This document shows positions 58,052 through 64,000 of a stretch of 64,000 bases of DNA, piece after piece (the stretch's first letter is position 1; each line of letters opens with the position of its first letter). The stretch is from Erysipelotrichaceae bacterium (lineage in GTDB: Bacteria > Bacillota_I > Bacilli_A > Erysipelotrichales > Erysipelotrichaceae), in NCBI GenBank assembly GCA_017445225.1, contig JAFSUN010000003.1:32648-96647 (forward strand), in the 5' to 3' direction. The position numbers and the translations under genes were made by a program. Below the pieces are notes generated by a model. That model saw nothing but the letters and a program-made list of their open reading frames with translations. It was not told the DNA's origin and made no database searches.

Positions 58052-58858
58052 ATGTACAGATTGATCGCCTGTGACATGGATGAAACACTGCTTAACCGGG
58101 ATCATCAGATCTCGGCCAGGGACATTGAATCCATCCGAAAACTGACCGCAAGCGGAGTAAAGTTCGTCATTGCCACCGGACGCCCCTACAACTCCGTGTT
58201 CAATGACCTGAAAGTGCTGGACCTGTATGAAAAGGAAGATGAGTATGTCATCTCCTTTAACGGTTCGGTCCTGACGGAAAACCGCCACAACCGGATCCTG
58301 AGCTACCAGGGCCTTTCCTTTGAGACCGCCAGCCTGCTTTACCGGATCGGGGTGGAAAACGGCGTCTGCATTCACGTCTATACCATCGATACCGTCTACG
58401 TCTACAACTACATCCCGGAAGAAAGAGCCTACATCGAAGGCCGCATGAATAACGTGGAAACCTTCGAAAAAACCCTCGATTTCCTGAAGGACGTTCCCAT
58501 CATCAAGGTCCTGTTCATGAATCTGAACATGGACATTCTCCATCGGCTGGAAGCGGTGGTAAGAGCTCAGGCTGAAGAGCTGTCGATCTCCTACTCCTCC
58601 AACCGCTACCTGGAATTCAACACCCTGGGCATCGACAAGGGCTACGGCTTAAGCAAGCTGGCAGCCCTGCTGAACATTCCCATTGAGGAGACCATCGCCG
58701 TCGGTGACAACATCAACGACCTGCCGATGATCAAGGCGGCCGGCCTGGGCATCGCGGTCCGAAATGCCACTCCTCAGGTCCTTGCCGGCTGTGACGAAGT
58801 CCTGAAGGCCACCAACAACGATGATCCCCTGACGGAAATAAGGGAGCGCTTCTTCTAG
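58052..58858 (+). CDS. Cof-type HAD-IIB phosphatase
   Basis: 268 residues. Motif I IACDMDETLLN (D8, D10), motif II FVIATGRPYN, Lys in LGIDKGYGLSKL and motif IV AVGDNINDLPMIKAAGLGIAV are those of the Cof/YidA subfamily with a C2B cap. Such enzymes dephosphorylate sugar phosphates, FMN or PLP. GGAGGTAG precedes the ATG. Its stop codon overlaps the stop of the opposing sigma-factor gene in a shared CTAG. Confidence 0.88.
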   Translation: MYRLIACDMDETLLNRDHQISARDIESIRKLTASGVKFVIATGRPYNSVFNDLKVLDLYEKEDEYVISFNGSVLTENRHNRILSYQGLSFETASLLYRIGVENGVCIHVYTIDTVYVYNYIPEERAYIEGRMNNVETFEKTLDFLKDVPIIKVLFMNLNMDILHRLEAVVRAQAEELSISYSSNRYLEFNTLGIDKGYGLSKLAALLNIPIEETIAVGDNINDLPMIKAAGLGIAVRNATPQVLAGCDEVLKATNNDDPLTEIRERFF

Positions 58859-59478
58859 TACTGACTGTTCAGATAGTCTCTGATCTTCTTCTTGATGCGA
58901 TAGACCGTGTTGTCTATCTTTTTCTTTTCCACTTTCAGCAGCTCGGCCATTTCCTTATAGCTGTAGCCTTCCATGTAGAGCTGAAAGACCTTTTCATCAA
59001 AGCCGGTCCGGCTCTTTATGACCTTCAGGATCTCCTGATAGAGGGTCTTGACGTTCAGCAGATCATCCGGCCGGCGCTGGGCGATCCGCTTGTCCGTTAC
59101 CAGATCGCTGAGATAGACGGTTTCATCGTCCTTCATGGTGCTGTCCAGAGAGCACATGGACTGGCTGTTGGGGAAATGATAGAGGCTTTCCTTCTTCATC
59201 CATTTCCGGATCTCGCGGCCGCAGCACAGCCGTACGAAGTTCTTCAGAGAGACGCCCCGATCCTCCCGGTAGTAGTTAACGGCACTCATCAAGCCGATCC
59301 GGGAGGCCTGCAGGGCCTCGTCGTAGGTTATCAGCGGATAGCTGGTCTGAATGTGACTGCGGCAGATCGCACTGATCATGTTGCGGTATAAAGAAAAAAG
59401 CTTCTCAAATGCGGCATCATCATGCTGCCTGGCCAGTTCAAGAAGCTCCAATTCAGTGTTGTCGTTTAAATCGGTCAT
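58855..59478 (-). CDS. RNA polymerase sigma factor, SigH-like
   Basis: 207 residues. Sigma-70 region 2 covers about residues 15-90, with DEALQASRIGLMSAVNYY and NFVRLCCGREIRKWMKK. Region 4 is at the C-terminus, with EKVFQLYMEGYSYKEMAELL and KKIDNTVYRIKKKIRDYL. The position after mrnC and rlmB is that of sigH (spo0H) in Bacillus and Clostridia, which supports a SigH identity. Bacillus has the rae1/yacP gene between rlmB and sigH; here it is missing. In non-sporulating relatives this factor may direct competence or stress genes. Confidence 0.85.
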   Translation of the reverse strand: MTDLNDNTELELLELARQHDDAAFEKLFSLYRNMISAICRSHIQTSYPLITYDEALQASRIGLMSAVNYYREDRGVSLKNFVRLCCGREIRKWMKKESLYHFPNSQSMCSLDSTMKDDETVYLSDLVTDKRIAQRRPDDLLNVKTLYQEILKVIKSRTGFDEKVFQLYMEGYSYKEMAELLKVEKKKIDNTVYRIKKKIRDYLNSQY

Positions 59479-59497
59479 TAAATTATACTTCCTTCGC

Positions 59498-60220
59498 CTA
59501 TACCGGAAAACGCTGTGAATAGATCTGATAAAGCAGTATTCCGCAGGCTACAGAAGCATTCAGGGAACCGACTTCCCCTTCCATCGGCAGTTTCACCCGG
59601 AAATCACAGACTTCCTGGGTGAGCCTTCTCATCCCGCTGCCTTCCGATCCAATGACCAGGACCATCGGCATGTTATAATCCAGCAGCCGGTAATCACGGG
59701 CTTCATTGACATCCGTGCCGACTATCCAGTACCCCTTTTTCTTCAGATTTCTCAGTGTCTGCGCCAGGTTGGTCACCTGGGCGACCTTGACTCTTTCAAT
59801 GGCACCCGATGATACCTTGGCGACAGTAGAAGTGAGGGAAACACTGCGGTTCTTTTCGATGATGACGCCATCACCGCCGACGCATTCCAGCGTTCTCAGG
59901 ATCGACCCCAGATTCTGCGGATCCTTCAGTTCATCCAGAGCCACGATCAGGGGCATTTTACCCGCGGGAATGGCATCGATGATCTCTTCCAGGGAATAGG
60001 TCCGGTATTCCTTTATCTGAGCAATGTAGCCCTGATGATTGCCGTGAACCATCTGATCCATGACCTTGCGGGAAGCCCTTCTGATCTGAATGTTCTGAGC
60101 CATGGCCAATGACATGATCTCTTCATCCTGGCTGCTGTCCATGACATACAGCACATTGACCTCATGCCTGCCTCTTAACAGACTCTTCACCACGTTTTTT
60201 CCATATACGTATTCTGCCAT
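59498..60220 (-). CDS. rlmB: 23S rRNA (guanosine-2'-O)-methyltransferase RlmB (SpoU/TrmH family)
   Basis: 240 residues. The N-terminal L30e-like substrate-binding domain begins MAEYVYGKNVVKSLLRGRHE. The SPOUT knot domain has ALDELKDPQNLGSILRTLEC, MVLVIGSEGSGMRRLT and EGEVGSLNASVACGILLYQI, the three SpoU motifs. I chose the ATG at 60220, one base after the mrnC stop with GAGGGGG upstream; longer frames run through mrnC. Targets G2251 in the E. coli protein. Confidence 0.94.
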   Translation of the reverse strand: MAEYVYGKNVVKSLLRGRHEVNVLYVMDSSQDEEIMSLAMAQNIQIRRASRKVMDQMVHGNHQGYIAQIKEYRTYSLEEIIDAIPAGKMPLIVALDELKDPQNLGSILRTLECVGGDGVIIEKNRSVSLTSTVAKVSSGAIERVKVAQVTNLAQTLRNLKKKGYWIVGTDVNEARDYRLLDYNMPMVLVIGSEGSGMRRLTQEVCDFRVKLPMEGEVGSLNASVACGILLYQIYSQRFPV

Positions 60221-60221
60221 T

Positions 60222-60602
60222 TTATTCCCCCTCGTAAGTACGGATAATATCCCATATCTGTTCCATCCGCGTCTCATCACCCTTAAGATACCAATAGCCC
60301 CACAGCGTCTCAAATCCGGTTGAAACATGGTAAGCCACGGCATCGGTATTCTTCGGAGCCTTGTGGGACTTGCTGTTGCGGCCCCACTTGTAGATCTCGA
60401 TCTCCTCTTCGCTGAGAAGACCGTTCTTCAGAAGATGATCCATGAACTCGGCCTGCTTCAGGGCCGACACATAGCGGTTGGCGTGCTTCTGCAGCAGATT
60501 CATCCTTACCTCTCTGGTAATGACAAACTTCTTTACCGTCATGTTGTAATGCGCATCGCCGATGTAGGCCAGGGCCAGCGGACTGTAGTCTTTAGGGTTC
60601 AT
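60222..60602 (-). CDS. mrnC: Mini-ribonuclease III MrnC
   Basis: RNase III-like enzyme without dsRNA-binding domain that matures 23S rRNA ends. 126 residues. LALAYIGDAHYNMTVKKFV is the RNase III signature with catalytic Asp. KWGRNSKSHKAPKNTDAVAY and STGFETLWGYWYL are characteristic of Mini-III. GGAGG lies about six bases before the ATG at 60602 (MNPKDYSPLAL). First gene of mrnC-rlmB-sigma; promoter TTGTCT-18-TATAAT just upstream. Confidence 0.94.
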   Translation of the reverse strand: MNPKDYSPLALAYIGDAHYNMTVKKFVITREVRMNLLQKHANRYVSALKQAEFMDHLLKNGLLSEEEIEIYKWGRNSKSHKAPKNTDAVAYHVSTGFETLWGYWYLKGDETRMEQIWDIIRTYEGE

Positions 60603-60619
60603 GTCATACCTCCGAGACA

Positions 60620-60649
60620 ATTATAACTCATCATTCATTCATCAGACAA
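60620..60649 (-). promoter_or_regulatory. Promoter of mrnC-rlmB-sigma operon
   Basis: On the minus strand -10 TATAAT (60620-60625), 18-base spacer, -35 TTGTCT (60644-60649). Confidence 0.55.
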
Positions 60650-60650
60650 C

Positions 60651-60674
60651 AGAAGCCCGGTAATCCGGGCTTCT
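60651..60674 (-). terminator. Terminator of the riboswitch-controlled membrane-protein operon
   Basis: AGAAGCCCGG and CCGGGCTTCT form a perfect 10-bp stem with a 4-base loop just past the stop at 60678; the trailing T-run is poor (GTTGTC). Confidence 0.7.
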
Positions 60675-60677
60675 CAT

Positions 60678-62240
60678 TTAATCATTCAGGGTGAACCAGC
60701 TGCCGTCAGTATTGATGGTGATGACATCACCCTCTTCGATCAGCAGCATCTTCTCCTCAAAGACGGCCTTGTAGATGTTGTTGGCGGTATCGACCAGATA
60801 GACATAGCTCTGACCGCTTACCACTACCAGTTCACATCTTCTGACCGTGATCTCCACCGTCTTCATGTCGTCGGAGAAGCTTCCGGAGGTGAACTTGTTC
60901 AGAGCCTTTTCCAGGGTATCCTCCACTTCCATGTGGGAATACTGGGAGGCATCGACGATCGCATACATCTTTACCAGGCCCAGATTGTCCTTCAGGACCA
61001 TTACGTAAGCGCTGGTACCGTTGATGTCGATCAGGCTCGGGAAGCTGGCGCGGTAGCCCTTCTCCTGAACCTCGCCCTCGGCAGCTCTCATGACGCTGTC
61101 TTCATCGGTGGACTCAAAGTAGGAGACTCTGATCTCGCCGGTTCTCTCATTGGCCATCAGATAGCCGATGTTGCTTTCGTCATTGGTGACGGCCGTCACA
61201 CCGGTATAGATGTAAATGTCCTTGCCCCTGACGATGTAGCCGAAGTCGTTATCCCGGACGGCATTGCCTTCACTGTTATAGGTGGTGGTCGTGGTGGACT
61301 CGATCAGGCCCTTCTGACCGAACCAGCTGTTCCAGTAACCGTTGATCAGCCGGCCGTAGATGTCGAAGTACTTGGCGATGTAGTCGCCATAGAAGACGAT
61401 GTCCACCCAGTCCGGCAGATCATCAGTGCCGTAACGGCTGATCTGGCCGCTGACCGGATCGACCACGAAGGCGCCGGTGATCTTCTTGCCACCGAACAGG
61501 CCGATGTTATGTTCATAGATCGTTGCCACGTAATAGGGATTGCCCTGCTCGTCGATCTCAAAGTGCAGATTGTCGAAGAAGACCGTCGGGTAATGAGCCC
61601 AGATGTGGCGGGCCAGATCTTCCGAGAAGCAGGCGCTCGGCACGTATTTCATGCCTTCCTTAAGTTCGACATATTCAGCTGTCAGATCATTGGGTCTGAC
61701 CATGACATAGCCGGGCACGCCCTTGTCCCGGTTGGCTGACCACTTCCATAAACCGGCATAGACCAGCGGTGAGACCTTGACCGGGGAATCTTTCCAGGAG
61801 ATGGTCATGTAGTTGTCGGAGACCTCAAACTGGCTGACGATGTCGCTTAAGGCCCCGATCTTGCGGTTGCCCAGCACCTTGGAGCTTTCGGTATCCATCA
61901 GAGGGATCTGCTTGAGATCCTTAACGCCCGGCAGCGCGACCTTTTCCTCGGTCTTGATGTCCAGTAAGGCCGTATACCTTCTGGCATTCAGCAGTCTGGT
62001 AGAGCTGATGGCGCCGACGATCAGGCCGATCAGCAGCAGCCCGGTCACCAGCGTGGAAGCCTTGAAGGCCTTGGGCTGCTTGGCCACCAGGAACATTACC
62101 GCTATCACGGTGGCATCGATCATGGCCATCAGCCACAGCAGCGGGTTGTGAATGCTCACCACCGGCAAGCCGAAGTAGATGAACAGAGCGTTTACGATTG
62201 CCAGCATGACGGCTGACGCGATTACATATCCTTTTTTCAT
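60678..62240 (-). CDS. Uncharacterised membrane protein with large extracytoplasmic domain, under Mn2+ riboswitch control
   Basis: 520 residues from the ATG at 62240, with GGGAGGTG upstream. Three or four N-terminal membrane helices (about residues 5-85) are followed by a large soluble domain (about 100-520) rich in beta strands, with WKDSPVKVSPLVYAGLWKW, IWAHYPTVFFDNLHFEIDE, GAFVVDPVSGQISRYGTDDL and WNSWFGQKGLIESTTTTTYN. I recognise no enzyme motif. The N-terminal segment LPVVSIHNPLLWL matches CVSIHSPWAWAL in the small protein encoded just upstream. The transcript appears to start at the riboswitch at 62.7 kb. Function unknown; Mn2+-linked by inference. Confidence 0.75.
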   Translation of the reverse strand: MKKGYVIASAVMLAIVNALFIYFGLPVVSIHNPLLWLMAMIDATVIAVMFLVAKQPKAFKASTLVTGLLLIGLIVGAISSTRLLNARRYTALLDIKTEEKVALPGVKDLKQIPLMDTESSKVLGNRKIGALSDIVSQFEVSDNYMTISWKDSPVKVSPLVYAGLWKWSANRDKGVPGYVMVRPNDLTAEYVELKEGMKYVPSACFSEDLARHIWAHYPTVFFDNLHFEIDEQGNPYYVATIYEHNIGLFGGKKITGAFVVDPVSGQISRYGTDDLPDWVDIVFYGDYIAKYFDIYGRLINGYWNSWFGQKGLIESTTTTTYNSEGNAVRDNDFGYIVRGKDIYIYTGVTAVTNDESNIGYLMANERTGEIRVSYFESTDEDSVMRAAEGEVQEKGYRASFPSLIDINGTSAYVMVLKDNLGLVKMYAIVDASQYSHMEVEDTLEKALNKFTSGSFSDDMKTVEITVRRCELVVVSGQSYVYLVDTANNIYKAVFEEKMLLIEEGDVITINTDGSWFTLND

Positions 62241-62348
62241 TTCAACACCTCCCGGTCTTAACAGACCTGCATGTACCTGAAGCGCCTTGTGAGACTTCCT
62301 CACATGCGCTTAGTTTCTTCTTAAAATGGTCAGAACCCTGGCGACGCC
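62241..62348 (-). other. Intergenic spacer with a strong hairpin between the two membrane-protein genes
   Basis: GCGCCTTGTGAG pairs with CTCACATGCGC (62282-62309) with one bulge or mismatch. No T-run follows on the minus strand, so it is more likely an mRNA-processing or stability element than a full terminator. Confidence 0.4.
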
Positions 62349-62606
62349 TTACAGCAGTACTCCCAGGATCGCCAGTGACAGGGCGACCAGCACCCCCAGA
62401 ACCCCCAGCGCCAGCTTTACCAGCCCCTTGATGATCTGCCAGTAGCTTCTGTTGTCAGAGCAGTTGGCCAGCAGTACCACATCAGCCAGTATCAGCGCCC
62501 ACGCCCAGGGGCTGTGGATGCTGACACACCTGAAGCCGTACTTCCAGGCCAGTTCATTGAGGAAGGCAATTACCAGGACGCCGGCATAGATTTCTTTTCT
62601 GTACAT
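62349..62606 (-). CDS. Small membrane protein, paralogous to the N-terminus of the downstream protein
   Basis: 85 residues, almost wholly hydrophobic: three helices (about 5-20, 32-48, 58-84). The motif RCVSIHSPWAWALILADVVL aligns with PVVSIHNPLLWLMAMIDATV of the 520-residue neighbour, so it looks like a stand-alone copy of its membrane domain. It has its own GGGAGG five bases before the ATG and is the first gene after the riboswitch terminator. It could be a truncated duplicate or a partner subunit. Confidence 0.7.
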   Translation of the reverse strand: MYRKEIYAGVLVIAFLNELAWKYGFRCVSIHSPWAWALILADVVLLANCSDNRSYWQIIKGLVKLALGVLGVLVALSLAILGVLL

Positions 62607-62735
62607 ATTATCCTCCCGGGTCTAAAAAAGACCCATAACGCACACTTGTGCCTTATGAGTCTTGCAGTCTATAGTTGGCCGGGTTACCCGTCATGACGGC
62701 TGTTCTGCACACCAGGTGCCTGCTACTCCCTCACT
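62607..62735 (-). promoter_or_regulatory. Second yybP-ykoY (Mn2+) riboswitch with overlapping terminator
   Basis: On the minus strand the leader starts near 62735 and reads TGAG (62730-62733), GGAGTAG (62723-62729), variable helices including CCGTCATGACGG, then GCAAGA (62660-62665) and CTCA (62656-62659). TGAG/CTCA is P1. A 12-pair terminator (62648-62659 with 62632-62643, one mismatch, then six Ts at 62624-62629) uses the same CTCA as its 5' base. P1 and the terminator are therefore mutually exclusive. This predicts that ligand binding allows read-through, the known ON behaviour of Mn2+ riboswitches. Confidence 0.82.
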
Positions 62736-62741
62736 ACAGTT

Positions 62742-62770
62742 ATTATACCACAGTTCGGTGAATTTGTACA
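62742..62770 (-). promoter_or_regulatory. Promoter of the second riboswitch transcript
   Basis: On the minus strand -10 TATAAT (62742-62747) with a TGG extension and -35 TGTACA (62765-62770), 17-base spacer. It lies just past the stop of the CobW-like gene. Confidence 0.75.
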
Positions 62771-62775
62771 CTTTA

Positions 62776-63708
62776 CTAGTAGTTAAAGTTTACAAAGTAG
62801 TCCAGCGGGGCTTCCGCCGCCTGGAAATCGTCAGCGTAGAGCACGCAGGTGGTAAACTCGGGGGTCTCCATGCACTTCAGCTTGCCGCTCACCTGGTAGA
62901 ACCGGCCGTCTGAGACGACCTTGGGGTCGACACCGACGACGGTGATGGCAGCGTCCTGCACATCGTTGGAGCAGCAGACCATGGCCTTGCGGCCCATGAC
63001 GCAGACGTTTTCATACTCATCCAGAGTCTCCACGTACTGCATCTTCAGGGTAATCTGACAGCCATCGTACTTCCAGGGATCATCCACGGCATCGATGTAC
63101 CACAGACCGTAGTCATTGTCATCGATGAACAGATCCTTGGAGGTGTCAAACAGATGCTGGGAGATGTTCTTGATGAAGTTGTTGTTGTCATCAAGGAAGG
63201 AGATGATGGCCCGCGGGTTGATGGCCTTCAGGTTGTTGCGGAAGAACAGGACATCGTCTTCCTTGCAGCGGTTGATGTAGATCTCCTCACAGTTGACCAC
63301 ATGGTTGAAGACAAACTGCTTCATGTTGTTCATGAACAGCCTCAGGGTCGTACCGTCAAAGAAGGTCAGGGTCTGGGCGATCACCCAGTTTCCCAGCAGT
63401 CCGCCCGGCTTGTAGAGCGGGGTCTCATCCTCCATGCCGTTGAGTTCAATGATGACCCTCTCCGGCTTGTAAGCCCGGTCGATCTTCTTCATCTCCGCCA
63501 TGGTCAGATCACTCAGGCGTTCATAATAGATCACTTCCGAGTTGGTATCCTGCAGGAAATCCTCATCGTATTCCTCATCACCCTGCTCAAAGACCAGGAT
63601 CAGGTTCTTCTCCCCTTCATTAAAGTTGCGGTCCCACAGCGATTCCTTGATGGCTGTGGTCTTGCCCGCATCCAGAAAGCCGGAAAAGATGTATACCGGC
63701 TTATCCAT
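62776..63708 (-). CDS. COG0523 (CobW/P47K)-family GTPase, divergent
   Basis: 310 residues. Walker A SGFLDAGKTT at residues 9-18, VIIELNGMEDE as switch/Walker B region, and GLWYIDAVDDPWKYDG. The C-terminal part (VMGRKAMVCCSNDVQDAAIT, then DGRFYQVSGKLK) looks like a small OB-type domain. COG0523 proteins deliver Zn, Co, Fe or other metals. The CxCC metal motif usual after the Walker A region is absent; an acidic run (EQGDEEYDEDFL) occupies that area. The gene overlaps the next upstream COG0523 gene by eight bases. Metal partner unknown. Confidence 0.8.
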   Translation of the reverse strand: MDKPVYIFSGFLDAGKTTAIKESLWDRNFNEGEKNLILVFEQGDEEYDEDFLQDTNSEVIYYERLSDLTMAEMKKIDRAYKPERVIIELNGMEDETPLYKPGGLLGNWVIAQTLTFFDGTTLRLFMNNMKQFVFNHVVNCEEIYINRCKEDDVLFFRNNLKAINPRAIISFLDDNNNFIKNISQHLFDTSKDLFIDDNDYGLWYIDAVDDPWKYDGCQITLKMQYVETLDEYENVCVMGRKAMVCCSNDVQDAAITVVGVDPKVVSDGRFYQVSGKLKCMETPEFTTCVLYADDFQAAEAPLDYFVNFNY

Positions 63709-64000
63709 GGAAGGCCTCTTTTAACTTGTCACGGTTAATGACGGTACCGATGACCGATACCAGAGCTTCATCGCGGCTGCTTCCGTAGAAGACATGGTAT
63801 TCGTTCAGTACGTAGTTGAAGTACAGGGTACCCTTTTCACCCTGAACATAGCCCTTGATCCTGATGATGTCCTCATCGATGTCGGAAAGGATCTTCTCCA
63901 TTTCCTCTTTGGTAAATACATGCTCAGGTCTGATGATGTAGTTCTTGAAGGGCTCATCCTCACAGGTGTAACCAGAGTCATAGAGGAACTTATCCCAGAA
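63701..64000 (-). CDS. C-terminal end of a second COG0523 (CobW-like) protein, cut by the right edge
   Basis: The frame is open from 64000 to the stop at 63701 (99 codons). FKNYIIRPEHVFTKEEMEKI, then IIRIKGYVQGEKGTLYFNYV, is the typical CobW C-terminal domain (hydrophobic-RxKG-hydrophobic). The ATG at 63901 is internal and not the true start. It overlaps the downstream COG0523 gene by eight bases, so the two GTPases are coupled. The GTPase part lies outside the window. Confidence 0.75.
   Translation of the reverse strand, partial: FWDKFLYDSGYTCEDEPFKNYIIRPEHVFTKEEMEKILSDIDEDIIRIKGYVQGEKGTLYFNYVLNEYHVFYGSSRDEALVSVIGTVINRDKLKEAFHG

Noticed and set aside
62607..62735. Alternative identity of the 62.7-kb leader as a glycine, preQ1 or c-di-GMP riboswitch
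   Set aside because: The hallmark sequences of those classes are not present, while both conserved strands and P1 of yybP-ykoY are.

Overview
The window reads as a chromosomal segment of a low-to-mid GC Firmicute (Bacillota), most likely an Erysipelotrichia-like gut bacterium. This is inferred from gene content and order: priA-rsmB-rlmN-prpC-prkC, mrnC-rlmB-sigma-H-like factor, Rex, RqcH, a T-box in front of asnS, a CBS-type family II pyrophosphatase, Gram-positive lipoproteins, and no outer-membrane or phage genes. Most of the window is G+C-rich housekeeping sequence. About 39.0-46.2 kb is visibly more A+T-rich and bounded by transposase remnants.

Layout. 1-8 kb (minus): PrkC kinase (cut by the left edge), PrpC, RlmN, RsmB, PriA, a YwaF-like membrane protein, a small membrane protein and Gmk. 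8.2-11.9 kb (plus): RqcH and two rRNA-modification enzymes. 11.9-18.0 kb (minus): lipase-like hydrolase, nitroreductase, phosphodiesterase, SseB-like protein, repeat lipoprotein and MFS carrier. 18.2-18.9 kb: AbrB/RelE-type toxin-antitoxin pair. 19-26.5 kb: heterodimeric ABC exporter, YgjP-like metalloprotease, ABC-F ATPase and a membrane-anchored, apparently dead amidase. 26.8-31.7 kb: T-box-controlled asnS, rex, and tsaE-tsaB-rimI-tsaD. 31.8-36.0 kb: luxC and luxE in an operon with ogt, yggS and a TIM-barrel protein. 36.1-39.0 kb: a yybP-ykoY (Mn2+) riboswitch and a P-type ATPase. 39.0-46.2 kb: accessory island with a giant mosaic surface lipoprotein and a HigBA locus whose toxin is frameshifted. 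46.3-57.8 kb: acyl-ACP thioesterase, AlaX, alcohol dehydrogenase, NAGPA-domain protein, TraX, TVP38, M32 carboxypeptidase, pyrophosphatase, HAD and DJ-1 proteins and a lipoprotein. 57.9-60.6 kb: tRNA-Leu(UAG), Cof phosphatase, sigma factor, RlmB and Mini-III. 60.7-64 kb: a second yybP-ykoY riboswitch in front of two uncharacterised membrane proteins, next to two COG0523 (CobW-like) GTPases.

The most interesting signal is regulatory. Two leaders, 26 kb apart on opposite strands, share the same architecture: a sigma-A promoter, then a transcript starting almost at a UGAG/GGAGUAG element, a distal (C)RAGA/CUCA closing strand and an intrinsic terminator. The first controls a P-type cation ATPase, which fits known Mn2+ regulons. 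The second controls two membrane proteins I do not recognise that share an N-terminal membrane motif and lie downstream of metallochaperone-like GTPases. This makes them candidates for a new Mn2+-responsive system. Other points worth a look are the luxCE module without luciferase, the solute-binding/BspA/Fn3 chimera, and the amidase-fold protein without zinc ligands.
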